Assembly: GCA_050179685.1 (NCBI GenBank)
Contig: JBFXEW010000013.1
Span: 57,880-121,879 of the forward strand
DNA: 64,000 nt
DNA from: GWE2-40-63 sp050179685
GTDB taxonomy: Bacteria; Bacteroidota; Bacteroidia; Bacteroidales; SZUA-534
Direction: 5' to 3'
Shown: positions 45,541 through 53,511 of the stretch, piece after piece
Layout: every line of letters starts with the position of its first letter
Numbering within the stretch: position 1 is the first letter of the stretch
Notes under the pieces: model-generated
Seen by the model: the letters and a program-made list of their open reading frames with translations, nothing else
Database searches by the model: none
Told to the model about the DNA's origin: nothing
Position numbers and translations under genes: made by a program

Positions 45541-45735
45541 GTGTTGCTTCGACTCTTATTTGCCTTGCTTCGGCATGCAGTTCCATTGCTTCGTGCCAGG
45601 TTTGGGCTGCTTTGTGTTGCTGTTGTTCTGCTAATGCTCCTGATTGGCTTGCTTTGTGAACCGTTTTTCTTGCTTCGTCTTACCTTTGGATTGCTCCCTT
45701 ATACCTCTGGTTTGCTACGAAACCCAAGTGCTTAA
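45541..45735 (+). repeat. Nine-unit 21-bp tandem array forming an open heptad-repeat frame
   Basis: TGCT recurs at exactly 21-base spacing nine times; units start TTGCTTC or a close variant. On the plus strand a frame opens with GTG at 45541, encodes nine heptads each beginning Leu-Leu (LLRLLFA, LLRHAVP, LLRARFG, LLCVAVV, LLMLLIG, LLCEPFF, LLRLTFG, LLPYTSG, LLRNPSA) and stops at 45733-45735, exactly at the array end. A matching minus-strand frame with EA/KA heptads has one stop. No ribosome-binding site was seen, so translation is uncertain. It may be a small leucine-rich peptide gene or a leader element of the minus-strand gene. Confidence 0.75.
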
Positions 45736-45870
45736 AAAGGCCCATTACACCCTGATTATTAGAACTGAGTGATAAAATTACGAAATATTTTAATTGATGA
45801 TCGGAATTTTTTATTAAAATTTATTGTTGTCTGAAAAGAACCGCTCTGCTGGTAGCTGACAAGTTCAAAC

Positions 45871-45899
45871 AAAAAAGGAGTTACCATAAGTAACTCCTT
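45871..45899 (-). terminator. Terminator of the ice-binding protein operon
   Basis: AAGGAGTTAC and GTAACTCCTT pair around a 5-base loop; on the minus strand the stem is followed by TTTTTTG. It starts 35 bases after the stop of the ice-binding-like gene. Confidence 0.88.
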
Positions 45900-45933
45900 G
45901 TCTGTTCGGGTAATAACCTATAATTACCTGTTA

Positions 45934-47022
45934 TTATGGTTTTGTAAGCGCATTGCCATCGAGCACAACGGCAGTTTGAGCCAACAAACGTCCGTTTAAA
46001 GTAGCCCCTGTTTGAAACGTAATGCTTGTCATCGATAAGATTACTCCTTCGAAATGTGCACCTGTTCCCACAGTTGCCTGTCCGGCTACTTGCCAGAAAA
46101 TGTTACCAGCCTGAGCTCCGCCACTTAAAGTAATGTTCGTTGCAGTACTCATGGTAAGGTCTCCGGCTATTTGAAAAATCCAAATATCGGTATCGTTTCC
46201 TGAAATAACTACGTCGGTAGGAATGGTAACCGTAGTTGTCCATTTGTAAATACCAGGAGCAAGGGTTTTGCCACCTATGTTGCCTGTTCCCAAATCAAGA
46301 AAGTCGACTGAAGAACGACCGGCTGCATCGTTGTATGCCGTAATCATATTCTCAACAGCAGTGGTAAGGGTAATGGGTGTTGGGTCGGCCATGTCGGCAG
46401 CAAATACCTGTCCGGTAACCTGAGCCGAAGTTGCGTAACCTGTAAAATCGGTTAAAGCAAGCCCTGTAATGTAAGAAGTAGCTGCTGGGCTAAGACCTAA
46501 GTCGCCAGTAAGTGCAGAAGTACCGCTGTTGTTAATGGCTGCTTTAGCCAGTATCAGGTAATTAGCCGATGCTCCCAAATTAACCGCATCAATACCTGAT
46601 GCATTTCCGCCGCTAGTAAAACTCCATTCGTAATTGTTCTCGAGGAACATACCTGCACTGCTTTTTGCAGCTGTTGTTAAGGTAGCTGTAAATATTTCAG
46701 CTGCATTTAAGGTTGACGTAGGAGTAAATGTAGCCACCATACCGGTATAAGTTACCTCACCGGCGATTGTTGTTGCTCCCTGCTTAAGGGTAAACGAAGT
46801 GCTGTTTATGCTTGCTGCATCCATAGCTTCGCTAAAAGTTGCCGTAATTACTATATTGCGTTCAGCGTTAAGGGCATCGTTTTGTGGTGATGTTGACTCG
46901 ACCACAGGATTTACATTTACATCTTTATCGTCGTCGGCATCATCATCTTTATTACAACTTGTAATTATGGCAACCGGTAATAACAGGGCTGCAATTAAAA
47001 ACATGTTTTTAAATTTAATCAT
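45934..47022 (-). CDS. Ice-binding-like (DUF3494) lipoprotein with Ig-like domain
   Basis: About 362 residues. A lipoprotein signal (IITSC, Cys near residue 23) is followed by an acidic linker (DDDADDDKD), an SbsA-type Ig-like domain (about 40-135: VVESTSPQNDALNAERNIVITATFSEAMD to NNYEWSFTSGG) and a DUF3494 ice-binding-type beta-solenoid (about 145-362: LGASANYLILAKAAINNSGTSALTGDLGLSP to LLAQTAVVLDGNALT). DUF3494 proteins bind ice, but many homologues are general adhesins. ATG 47022 is used. It is the second gene after the outer-membrane protein, 62 bases apart. Confidence 0.88.
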   Translation of the reverse strand: MIKFKNMFLIAALLLPVAIITSCNKDDDADDDKDVNVNPVVESTSPQNDALNAERNIVITATFSEAMDAASINSTSFTLKQGATTIAGEVTYTGMVATFTPTSTLNAAEIFTATLTTAAKSSAGMFLENNYEWSFTSGGNASGIDAVNLGASANYLILAKAAINNSGTSALTGDLGLSPAATSYITGLALTDFTGYATSAQVTGQVFAADMADPTPITLTTAVENMITAYNDAAGRSSVDFLDLGTGNIGGKTLAPGIYKWTTTVTIPTDVVISGNDTDIWIFQIAGDLTMSTATNITLSGGAQAGNIFWQVAGQATVGTGAHFEGVILSMTSITFQTGATLNGRLLAQTAVVLDGNALTKP

Positions 47023-47083
47023 CTTTGTTTTTTTAAGTAAAAATTTACTAATTATCAATTACTTCTATTACTATAGAAGGGTA

Positions 47084-47554
47084 TTAAAATATATAGCGGA
47101 TTGAAAGGGCTCCGCCATCGCCCCAAAAGCCTGAATAACCGTAAAAGTTAAAAGCAGGTTTCCAGTCGATACTCAGGTTTATGGGTACTTCCACAAAATT
47201 GTATTCCAATCCAAGGATTCCATCGAGGCCAACAACCGTATATGATTCGCCGGGGTCGCCCCAATTGGCATCATCACCATTCCAAAAGCCCACGTGAGCT
47301 CCAAAACCAATGTACCAATTCAATCTGTCGACATGAAAAGCCTGGTTATGAAATTCATAAAGTCCGGTAAGTTCAAGTCCGCGCCAGCGACTGGCTATTA
47401 TACCTTCGAGTGCTGCATTGGAGCCCACAAAATGTTTAATGGTTAAGCCATTGGCAAAGCCTCCTCTTAATCCAATACCCGTTTTGTAATCCTGAGCCTG
47501 GCTGAATGAGAATAAAAATGCTACCAGAAGCATGGTAAAACCTAATTTTTTCAT
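47084..47554 (-). CDS. Outer-membrane beta-barrel protein of unknown function
   Basis: A 156-residue protein with a signal peptide (MKKLGFTMLLVAFLFSFSQAQ) and an all-beta body of alternating hydrophobic and aromatic residues (GIGLRGGFANGLTIKHFVGSNAALEGIIASRW to LSIRYIF), ending in Phe as outer-membrane barrels do. No enzymatic motif is seen. It precedes the ice-binding-like lipoprotein on the same strand and is headed by a promoter with paired direct repeats. Confidence 0.75.
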   Translation of the reverse strand: MKKLGFTMLLVAFLFSFSQAQDYKTGIGLRGGFANGLTIKHFVGSNAALEGIIASRWRGLELTGLYEFHNQAFHVDRLNWYIGFGAHVGFWNGDDANWGDPGESYTVVGLDGILGLEYNFVEVPINLSIDWKPAFNFYGYSGFWGDGGALSIRYIF

Positions 47555-47687
47555 AGCTAAATTAATGTTAATAAGACCTACTCATTTGGCTTTTCGGTTT
47601 CGCCTCCGCTTTTTTAAATCCTGAACGGTACCAGCTAACTTTTTACTGCTGTGTCAGACAGCCATGGTTTTATTCTTTTGGGTGATG

Positions 47688-47748
47688 CAAAGATACTTCC
47701 GGTGTATTATTATATTGCTACACAATTAAATATAAGACTTACACAATT
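47688..47748 (-). promoter_or_regulatory. Promoter with 21-bp-spaced direct repeats (site 1)
   Basis: A TATCTTTG -7 box lies at 47695-47688 on the minus strand. TACACAATT occurs at 47719-47727 and again at 47740-47748, exactly 21 bases apart, with the near copy 24 bases from the -7 box. No -33 box is present, which suggests activation by a regulator binding one face of the helix. A matching site lies at 49286-49346. Confidence 0.6.
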
Positions 47749-47899
47749 CACTGATCCCGGATCTTTATAACTTGCTGGTATATGCACCATATTATGATAT
47801 GCAAAAAAGGCCCTGTTTACTCAACATAGCCTAAGGAAAATGCAGGTATTACGATATAGTATTTCGGGTACCAGTAGCTTAATCTACGGTATTAGAACC

Positions 47900-47939
47900 C
47901 TTAAACGCAAAGCCATCGGGTGATGGTTTTGCGTTTAAG
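47900..47939 (-). terminator. 18-bp hairpin downstream of the lmo0937-type gene
   Basis: CTTAAACGCAAAGCCATC pairs with GATGGTTTTGCGTTTAAG (18 pairs with one wobble) around a GGGT loop. It starts 26 bases after the small-gene stop. No T run follows on the minus strand, so its terminator role is uncertain; it may stabilise the transcript. Confidence 0.6.
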
Positions 47940-47964
47940 GTGTATTGTAAATTCTTTGAATTGG

Positions 47965-48120
47965 CTAAAAAATCTTTCTTCCTTGAATAATCCGGAACAA
48001 AACTGCAATTAAAGCAATTACAAGTAAGATATGAATAAGGCCACCGGCATGATAGCCCATAAAACCTACAGCCCAAAGAATTATTAAGATTACTGCGGCA
48101 AAATAAAGGAGGTTTCCCAT
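47965..48120 (-). CDS. Lmo0937-family small membrane protein
   Basis: A 51-residue protein too short for most gene finders: MGNLLYFAAVILIILWAVGF, then MGYHAGGLIHILLVIALIAV and LFRIIQGRKIF. It has two membrane helices separated by a GYHAGGLIH turn, the signature of the lmo0937 family of small, often stress-induced inner-membrane proteins. Its 5' end faces the gap to the phospholipase-like gene. Confidence 0.85.
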   Translation of the reverse strand: MGNLLYFAAVILIILWAVGFMGYHAGGLIHILLVIALIAVLFRIIQGRKIF

Positions 48121-48215
48121 GATATTAAGTTTTAAAGATGAATACTTTATTTACCCGAATTTATTAAGTAAGCGTTGTAACTTCGGGTTAGCGTTACAGT
48201 TATCGCATGGATTCA

Positions 48216-49166
48216 TTATGATAAAATTCGCGCCTTGGTTGAAATACCCACACGAAAAACACTAATTTGCCGGTTAAAATGGATGTTGTAATAATCCTGC
48301 CCATAATAATACTGAACAAAAATATTTACATCGTTAAGAAAGGTTGGCTTAACAGACAAGGTGTAATTAAACATTAAGCGATGGATATCGATGTTTTTAG
48401 TGTTATTAAGGTCCCCGGCAATCCAACCCAGACGCAAGGATTGATTAACAGCATATTTCCTGTTTTTATCCTTAGGGGTAACAATAATTCTAAAAGCGTC
48501 GGAAAGCTTAATCGTGCTTTTTAACTGAACAAATAAACGCAGGTGCCCATAAATACCAGCCAGTTCAGGTTCCTGACTGTAATTGTACTTGGCATACACT
48601 TTAATGTAATTGGTATTAAAAAGCAAGTGATCGTTTGGTCGCGACAGAAACAAACCAGCCTCGACCCAATTGCTTGAAAAACTTCCTGAAAGGGTATTTA
48701 TGGTTGTGCTGTCGGTGTTGTAAAAACTGCCTTCCTGCCCATTGGAATGATGCATAAAGGAGATGTATGTAAATAAATCACGTTTTCCGTTTTCTTTATC
48801 AAGAAACTGATAAAAAAAGGTTGCCCTGGGCTTGAACGATGGGGTGCGAACGGGATACGATTCCTCATTATACATTCGAATTATAATTCGTGGCGAAAGT
48901 TCCAAACCCCATTTAACCCGTTTGCTCACGCTTATTATAAAATAAGGAATAAGATCTCCTTCAAATATCAACGGTTCCAAAGTTCCCAAACCACTTCCGA
49001 ATAAGATATAGCTGGGCTCGCGATACATATTGAAGGTAGAAATGGCGTTTTTGGTACCAGCCAACTCTTGCCGGGTTGGAATAATGCTAGCTGTATCCTG
49101 TTGGGCATGGGCCAGGGTCAGTCCAAAACAAAACAAAAGGACGGTAAGGTTTATCTTTTTTATCAT
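48216..49166 (-). CDS. Outer-membrane phospholipase A-like protein
   Basis: A 316-residue barrel protein with a signal peptide (to AHAQQ near residue 22). The phospholipase A active-site pattern HxSNG is seen as MHHSNGQ (His139, Ser141), and Asn166 in SFSSNWVEAG sits where the catalytic Asn of OMPLA lies. Barrel strands fill the remainder, ending VFRVGISTKARILS. True OMPLA cleaves phospholipids when the outer membrane is disturbed and is active as a dimer. Overall identity is not judged here, so the activity is inferred from the motif. A paired-repeat promoter lies upstream. Confidence 0.72.
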   Translation of the reverse strand: MIKKINLTVLLFCFGLTLAHAQQDTASIIPTRQELAGTKNAISTFNMYREPSYILFGSGLGTLEPLIFEGDLIPYFIISVSKRVKWGLELSPRIIIRMYNEESYPVRTPSFKPRATFFYQFLDKENGKRDLFTYISFMHHSNGQEGSFYNTDSTTINTLSGSFSSNWVEAGLFLSRPNDHLLFNTNYIKVYAKYNYSQEPELAGIYGHLRLFVQLKSTIKLSDAFRIIVTPKDKNRKYAVNQSLRLGWIAGDLNNTKNIDIHRLMFNYTLSVKPTFLNDVNIFVQYYYGQDYYNIHFNRQISVFRVGISTKARILS

Positions 49167-49285
49167 TTATACACTTCCTGTTTTTAATGGCTGCGCCTTT
49201 TTGGCAAATTCCTTATAAGGCATAAAAACCAAGAATTTACTTGATTTCATGACTCCAAATGAGCCTTATACCTATTTGAACCTTA

Positions 49286-49346
49286 CAAAGGTGCAACCAT
49301 CAGGAAGGAAAAACATTACACAAATTAGTGAAAGAGTTACATAAAT
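49286..49346 (-). promoter_or_regulatory. Promoter with 21-bp-spaced direct repeats (site 2)
   Basis: CACCTTTG, a near match to the -7 box, lies at 49293-49286 on the minus strand. TACACAAAT (49317-49325) and TACATAAAT (49338-49346) are 21 bases apart, and the near copy is 24 bases from the -7 box, the same geometry as at 47688-47748. It would drive the phospholipase-like gene. Confidence 0.55.
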
Positions 49347-49406
49347 CACAGATTTTAAAAGGAAAGTTCGACAGCATATTGAGGGGTTAATCAACTTAAC
49401 CATTGT

Positions 49407-49967
49407 TTATCGGCTTCTTAGCTTTTCCCAATCTCTGTAAAGCAAAGCATAAATCAGATCATCGACCCAACGACCCTTAATGTAGCAGCTTTCCACAAAA
49501 TGGGCTTCTTTTCTAAAGCCCAAGCGCTCTATCAGGCGAATTGAATTTGAATTAGCGGGATCGACGGATGCAATTATGCGATGCTTTTTCAGATCGATAA
49601 ACGCATAATCGATTATCCTGGTTAGTGCTTCGGTAGCATAACCCTGGTTTTGATAGTTTTTACTCAGGGTACAACCCAGTTCCATCTGTTTGTTTTCGGG
49701 TCCAAAAAAATGAAGACCTATATCACCAATTAATTTTTGTGATTTTTGCTCAATAATAGCGCATTGAAACCAGGTTTCGGGTAGGTTAATTTGCTTGGAA
49801 GTTTTTGCCATAAAAGCTCCTACATCGTCCAGGGTTTGGGGAATCCATCCCTGATATTTATTGCTTTCGGCATCGGAGCGATAAGCGAACAACTCTTTTG
49901 CATCGCTTAAAGTAAGAGGACGAAGAAATAAGCGTCCGGTTTTCAGATTCAAGTCCATTTGTTGCAC
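49407..49967 (-). CDS. GNAT-family N-acetyltransferase (RimJ/RimL-like)
   Basis: A 186-residue acetyltransferase using acetyl-CoA. The opening LNLKTGRLFLRPLTLSDAKELFAYRSD is the RimJ-type start, ELGCTLSKNYQNQGYATEALTRIIDYAF carries the acetyl-CoA-binding QNQGYAT motif (~112), and NSIRLIERLGFRKEAHFVES gives the conserved C-terminal strand. Substrates in this branch range from ribosomal N termini to small amines. No neighbour suggests which. Confidence 0.88.
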   Translation of the reverse strand: MQQMDLNLKTGRLFLRPLTLSDAKELFAYRSDAESNKYQGWIPQTLDDVGAFMAKTSKQINLPETWFQCAIIEQKSQKLIGDIGLHFFGPENKQMELGCTLSKNYQNQGYATEALTRIIDYAFIDLKKHRIIASVDPANSNSIRLIERLGFRKEAHFVESCYIKGRWVDDLIYALLYRDWEKLRSR

Positions 49968-50078
49968 AATTATTGAAATTATAAGTTACCTGGCTTATGG
50001 TGATTCCAGACAATTAACGGGTATGAAACCCCAAAACATCCCGATAATATCGGTATTGGAAACTTATTGTTCAGATGA

Positions 50079-51398
50079 TTACTCCTTTTTAAAAGTGAAC
50101 AGAGTTCCACCTTGTCTGAGTAGCATCGTATTTTCGTCCGGATTAAATTCCATTTCGATGCCTGCCTGTTCGAACTTAAACTTGTCTTTGGCTGTTGCTT
50201 CGAGCGGAAATGCAGCTTGCCCTGTTGCCTGAGCCATTAAAGCAAGCTTGTTTTTTGAAATGGTAATTTTCAAAGGAACTTGTTCCGAAACATAGGTTCC
50301 CACATAATTGTCGAGTGCTTCAGGACTTACATCAAAACTCAAAAATTCAGGAATATCGTAGGGCTTGTTATAAACCGCACTTAATACAGCAATTGAAATA
50401 TTGTTGTTATTATAGTTTGTTCCGTTCGATGTTAAAGCATAGGAAACTGATCCATCGGGAAAGTATGTAAATACGGAACTAAACCCGTCGATGCCGCCGG
50501 TATGCCCATATCCTTTATTGTCGTAAAAAGGAAATTGAAATAAGCCAATTCCATATTGATCTTTTATGGTTTTCATTAAGCTAAGGCTTTCGGGTTTTAA
50601 TAGTTTACCGCCAAACAAAGCGTCGGAAAAAGTTACCAGATCGCCGGGAGTAGAAACAATTCCTCCGGCACCCAGGGGAACTGACATATCGGTTTCCGGT
50701 GCTTCCTGCCAGGTTTCACCCAGGGTATAGGAACGGCTCTCGTTGTTTGCCGTATTTATTTTCCCGCCAAAGTAAGTGTTTTTAAGACCCAGTGGTTTGG
50801 TAATGTAGGTTTGCAGTAATTCTGCATAGGCTTTTTTAAAACTTTTTTCAAGTATATAGCTTAGCAATACATAATTTGAATTGCTGTATTGCGCTTTGCT
50901 GTTGGGTTCAAAATCGCTGCCTGCGGCTGCAATAATAGCCAGCATTTCTTTTTCCGTTTTGGCCTTTGTGTTCCAGGTCAGGTAGTCCGGGTCATCGGTA
51001 AAATTATGTATTCCGCTTCGGTGACTGAGTAAGTGTTTAAGGGTAATTTTTTCGGCATTTTTCACCGAAGGGAAATAAATTTCGATGGTTTGATTCAAAT
51101 CGAGGAGCTTTTCTTCTACAGCTTTTAAAACCAGAACCGCGGTAAATGTTTTTGAAATGGAACCAATCCTGTATTTTGAATTTGCATCGGCTTTTATTTT
51201 GTTTTCAAAGTCGATGAATCCAAGCGAGCGGGAATAAATAATTTTTCCATCTTTCGAGACGGCCACACTTCCCATAAACTTATTGTTAGCTTCGAGTGCG
51301 TCGAAATAGCTGTCAAGCTTTGCTTTGTCAAAGCTTTGTGCTAAGGTAACCTGGCACAAAAGGCCAAGTAATAGCGCGGTAAAAAGGTTCTTTTTCAT
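50079..51398 (-). CDS. Class C beta-lactamase-fold serine hydrolase
   Basis: A 439-residue exported protein with a signal peptide (to TLAQ, residue 21). The penicillin-binding motifs are complete: SISK (Ser80, Lys83), YSN (Tyr171, Asn173) and a KTG-equivalent HTGG near 314. The family covers class C beta-lactamases, D-aminopeptidases and esterases; a C-terminal lipocalin-like extension (about 340-439) marks the non-lactamase branch, so peptidase or esterase work is as likely as drug hydrolysis. The next gene ends 12 bases upstream. Confidence 0.88.
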   Translation of the reverse strand: MKKNLFTALLLGLLCQVTLAQSFDKAKLDSYFDALEANNKFMGSVAVSKDGKIIYSRSLGFIDFENKIKADANSKYRIGSISKTFTAVLVLKAVEEKLLDLNQTIEIYFPSVKNAEKITLKHLLSHRSGIHNFTDDPDYLTWNTKAKTEKEMLAIIAAAGSDFEPNSKAQYSNSNYVLLSYILEKSFKKAYAELLQTYITKPLGLKNTYFGGKINTANNESRSYTLGETWQEAPETDMSVPLGAGGIVSTPGDLVTFSDALFGGKLLKPESLSLMKTIKDQYGIGLFQFPFYDNKGYGHTGGIDGFSSVFTYFPDGSVSYALTSNGTNYNNNNISIAVLSAVYNKPYDIPEFLSFDVSPEALDNYVGTYVSEQVPLKITISKNKLALMAQATGQAAFPLEATAKDKFKFEQAGIEMEFNPDENTMLLRQGGTLFTFKKE

Positions 51399-51409
51399 TT
51401 GTTTATCGT

Positions 51410-52324
51410 TTAGTTTTTTGTTTCCATAAGAAGTTTCAAATCACGTAATTCATTCGTTTCGCCATATTTATTCTTCATAGCATTATATTCGCTTTCCATA
51501 AAATAGCAATCGCCATTTCTTAAACAATCTTCGATATAGATTCTTAAAATGGCAATATTCGTTTCGTATTTATCCGGATTTAAGTGGTAGGCCTTATAAG
51601 CAAAATGTTTGGCAGTTTTCAAACTATAGCCATCCAGGGCTTTGTAAGCATTATTCAATAATCGTAGAACTTCGTCATTCAACTTTTGCTCTTCGACTAA
51701 CTTTTTTTGTTCATATCTTTCCATTAATTCACCTAAGTGCTCATTTATGAATTTGCTGCCAAGATAATCCACAGCAATTTTTACATAATAGTCGCAAAGA
51801 CCGCATTCTTTATCGTTTTGCACACAATCAAGCAGATAGGCTTTAACAGTTCCTAACAGCGTACTTTTATTTTTATTATCAATAATATAAGCCTTGTTAA
51901 AAACATTTTTGGCACTTTCATAATCGCCCTCGCTTAATAAAAACTCGCCCCTTTCAATAAGATTAGCTAATCTCTGATTTCTTTCTTCTTCTTTAATTAA
52001 TTCCTTTTGTTTTAGATCTTCGTTCGCTGCTTTAATAATAATCTTTGTTTTTCCGGAAAGAAAGAATAAACCAGCTATAAAAACCGATGCAACCAGAAAA
52101 GTTATTATTAATGATGCTATTAATCTCGTTTTTGACTGATGACTAAGCTTACTACGAATAGTTGTTTTGATTTTTTCAAGTTCTTGTTGAGAAATTTGTT
52201 TTTCTTTTAAGGGGGTTTTTGAATGAATTTTTCTGGTATCAAACCTATCCTCATACCTTCGCTTTGGACGGGCGTTGTTTTTGAGCGACGTAATCATTGC
52301 CATTACTGAACCACCAAAAGACAT
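51410..52324 (-). CDS. MSFGGSV-type membrane protein with TPR-like repeats
   Basis: A 304-residue protein that begins MSFGGSVMAMITSLKNNARPKRR, an opening seen in a recurrent Bacteroidota membrane family. A hydrophobic helix at about 65-90 follows a charged N terminus, and the C-terminal two thirds read as TPR-like helices (ALDGYSLKTAKHFAYKAYHLNPDKYETNIAIL, with the alanine-tyrosine spacing of such repeats). It sits 11 bases ahead of the serine hydrolase on the same strand and could be co-transcribed. Function unknown. Confidence 0.78.
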   Translation of the reverse strand: MSFGGSVMAMITSLKNNARPKRRYEDRFDTRKIHSKTPLKEKQISQQELEKIKTTIRSKLSHQSKTRLIASLIITFLVASVFIAGLFFLSGKTKIIIKAANEDLKQKELIKEEERNQRLANLIERGEFLLSEGDYESAKNVFNKAYIIDNKNKSTLLGTVKAYLLDCVQNDKECGLCDYYVKIAVDYLGSKFINEHLGELMERYEQKKLVEEQKLNDEVLRLLNNAYKALDGYSLKTAKHFAYKAYHLNPDKYETNIAILRIYIEDCLRNGDCYFMESEYNAMKNKYGETNELRDLKLLMETKN

Positions 52325-52377
52325 AGCGTTTTTTTTCTGTTAAGACATTTTTTCGTTCAATAAGTTACTTTCCCGAC

Positions 52378-52642
52378 AAAATTTCCCGGGTCTTCGTTCC
52401 ACTTCGCCCGGGATGACATGGGGTCTTCGTTCCACTTCGCCCGGGATAACAGTGGGTCTTCGTTTTTGAGCTCCCGCATCTTGCTTTTTTCAATGACTTT
52501 GAGCTCCCGCATCTTCGCTATCGCTGCGTGCGGGATGACTGTTCCCAGGTCAAGCCTGGGATGATATCTCGCTGTAGTTGTCATTCCAGTTATATATTGA
52601 AGGGCTTCCCGCTTTCGCGGGAATGACACGCCCGGGATGACA
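52378..52642. repeat. Cluster of short palindromic interspersed repeats (left of the GIY-YIG gene)
   Basis: Several palindromes ending GGGATGAC or GGAATGAC are packed here: ACTTCGCCCGGGATGACA twice, a GAGCTCCCGCATC...TGCGGGATGAC unit at 52501-52539, CCCAGGTCAAGCCTGGGATGA, and TCCCGCTTTCGCGGGAATGAC within 52600-52627. A frame here merely translates the repeats and is not a gene. Confidence 0.8.
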
Positions 52643-52650
52643 AGGAATCT

Positions 52651-52935
52651 TTAGATTTCATCGTAAAGGTCCATCCAATCTTTATTCATTTTTTCAATCA
52701 ATTCAATTTTCCACTGTCTTTTCCATTTCTTCAATTGTTTTTCGCGGTGTATGGCTTCCACTATGTCATTAAAATGCTCTAAATAAACCAGTTTATTGAC
52801 ATTATATTTTGATGTAAAGCTTTTTACTAATTTTTCTTTATGCTCATGCATCCGGCGCTTTATGTTGTTTGTGACTCCTGTATAAAGTACCGTGTTATTT
52901 TTGTTGGTGGCTATATACACATAGTAGTCCTTCAT
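52651..52935 (-). CDS. GIY-YIG nuclease domain protein
   Basis: A 94-residue stand-alone GIY-YIG protein: YYVYIATNKNNTVLYTGVTNNIKRRMHEHK carries the two-strand motif and the Arg-His catalytic helix, and AIHREKQLKKWKRQWK provides the later metal Glu. ATG 52935 is chosen; the longer frame to 53073 adds 46 residues translated from the palindromic repeats upstream. Stand-alone GIY-YIG proteins of this size are often found among similar repeats, and here repeats lie on both sides. The in vivo substrate is not known. Confidence 0.85.
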   Translation of the reverse strand: MKDYYVYIATNKNNTVLYTGVTNNIKRRMHEHKEKLVKSFTSKYNVNKLVYLEHFNDIVEAIHREKQLKKWKRQWKIELIEKMNKDWMDLYDEI

Positions 52936-52947
52936 TTTCTTCTTATT

Positions 52948-53073
52948 GTCATTCCGCACTTGATGCGGAATCTGCTTAATTTTTAGTTTTATTGTTCCCG
53001 GGTCTTCGTTTTGAGCTCCCGCATCTTCGCTATCGCTGCGTGCGGGATGACAATACTTCGCCCGGGATGACAA
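52948..53073. repeat. Palindromic repeats upstream of the GIY-YIG gene
   Basis: A GTCATTCCGCA...TGCGGAATC palindrome (52949-52973), a second copy of the GAGCTCCCGCATC...TGCGGGATGAC unit (53013-53051), and CGCCCGGGATGACA (53058-53072). They match units on the other side of the gene. Confidence 0.75.
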
Positions 53074-53085
53074 AGGGTCGTTATT

Positions 53086-53511
53086 TTACCTCCCATGCTT
53101 TTTCTGAAGAAATTCAATGGTCGACAGCATCAGTTTTTTAAGTGCTTCCTGGTTGATGTCGGATAGTTTTTTTACGTAAATACAGCCCTTACCCATTTTA
53201 AATTTCCCTAAATCTTTTAGTAATTCCTCCTGACCGGAACAGCCCGAATAAACATAAAGGGAGATGGCTGTTTTTCGGGGCGAAAAACCTACCAGCGGCC
53301 AATCGCCTTCCTGACGGCTTCGCTCCGATTTGTAATGGTACTGCCCAAACCCGATGATGGATGCGCCCCACATCTTTGGTTCAAAACCGGTAAGATCCTG
53401 CATCAGCTTTAGCAATTCGAAACTGTCTTCTTTCTTTTGATCCGTATCGGCAAAAGCCTTGATAAACTCCCGCACGTCGGCATCGTTTGGTTTTGTTTTT
53501 AATTCAGCCAT
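53086..53511 (-). CDS. DUF1801 domain protein
   Basis: A 141-residue cytoplasmic protein with the DUF1801/YdhG-like pattern: DSFELLKLMQDLTGFEPKMWGASIIGFGQYHYKSER in the first half and WPLVGFSPRKTAISLYVY, then KFKMGKGCIYVKKLSDINQEALKKLM. Family structures show a small mixed fold with a likely ligand pocket, but no activity is assigned. It sits just beyond the repeats of the GIY-YIG gene. Confidence 0.85.
   Translation of the reverse strand: MAELKTKPNDADVREFIKAFADTDQKKEDSFELLKLMQDLTGFEPKMWGASIIGFGQYHYKSERSRQEGDWPLVGFSPRKTAISLYVYSGCSGQEELLKDLGKFKMGKGCIYVKKLSDINQEALKKLMLSTIEFLQKKHGR

Noticed and set aside
50079..51398. Calling the serine hydrolase an AmpC beta-lactamase
   Set aside because: The motifs are shared by peptidases and esterases, and a C-terminal lipocalin-like extension argues against a dedicated lactamase.
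52357..52629. A 90-residue minus-strand open frame
   Set aside because: It is a translation of palindromic repeats (repeated SRAKWNEDP-like units) and shows no protein-like composition.
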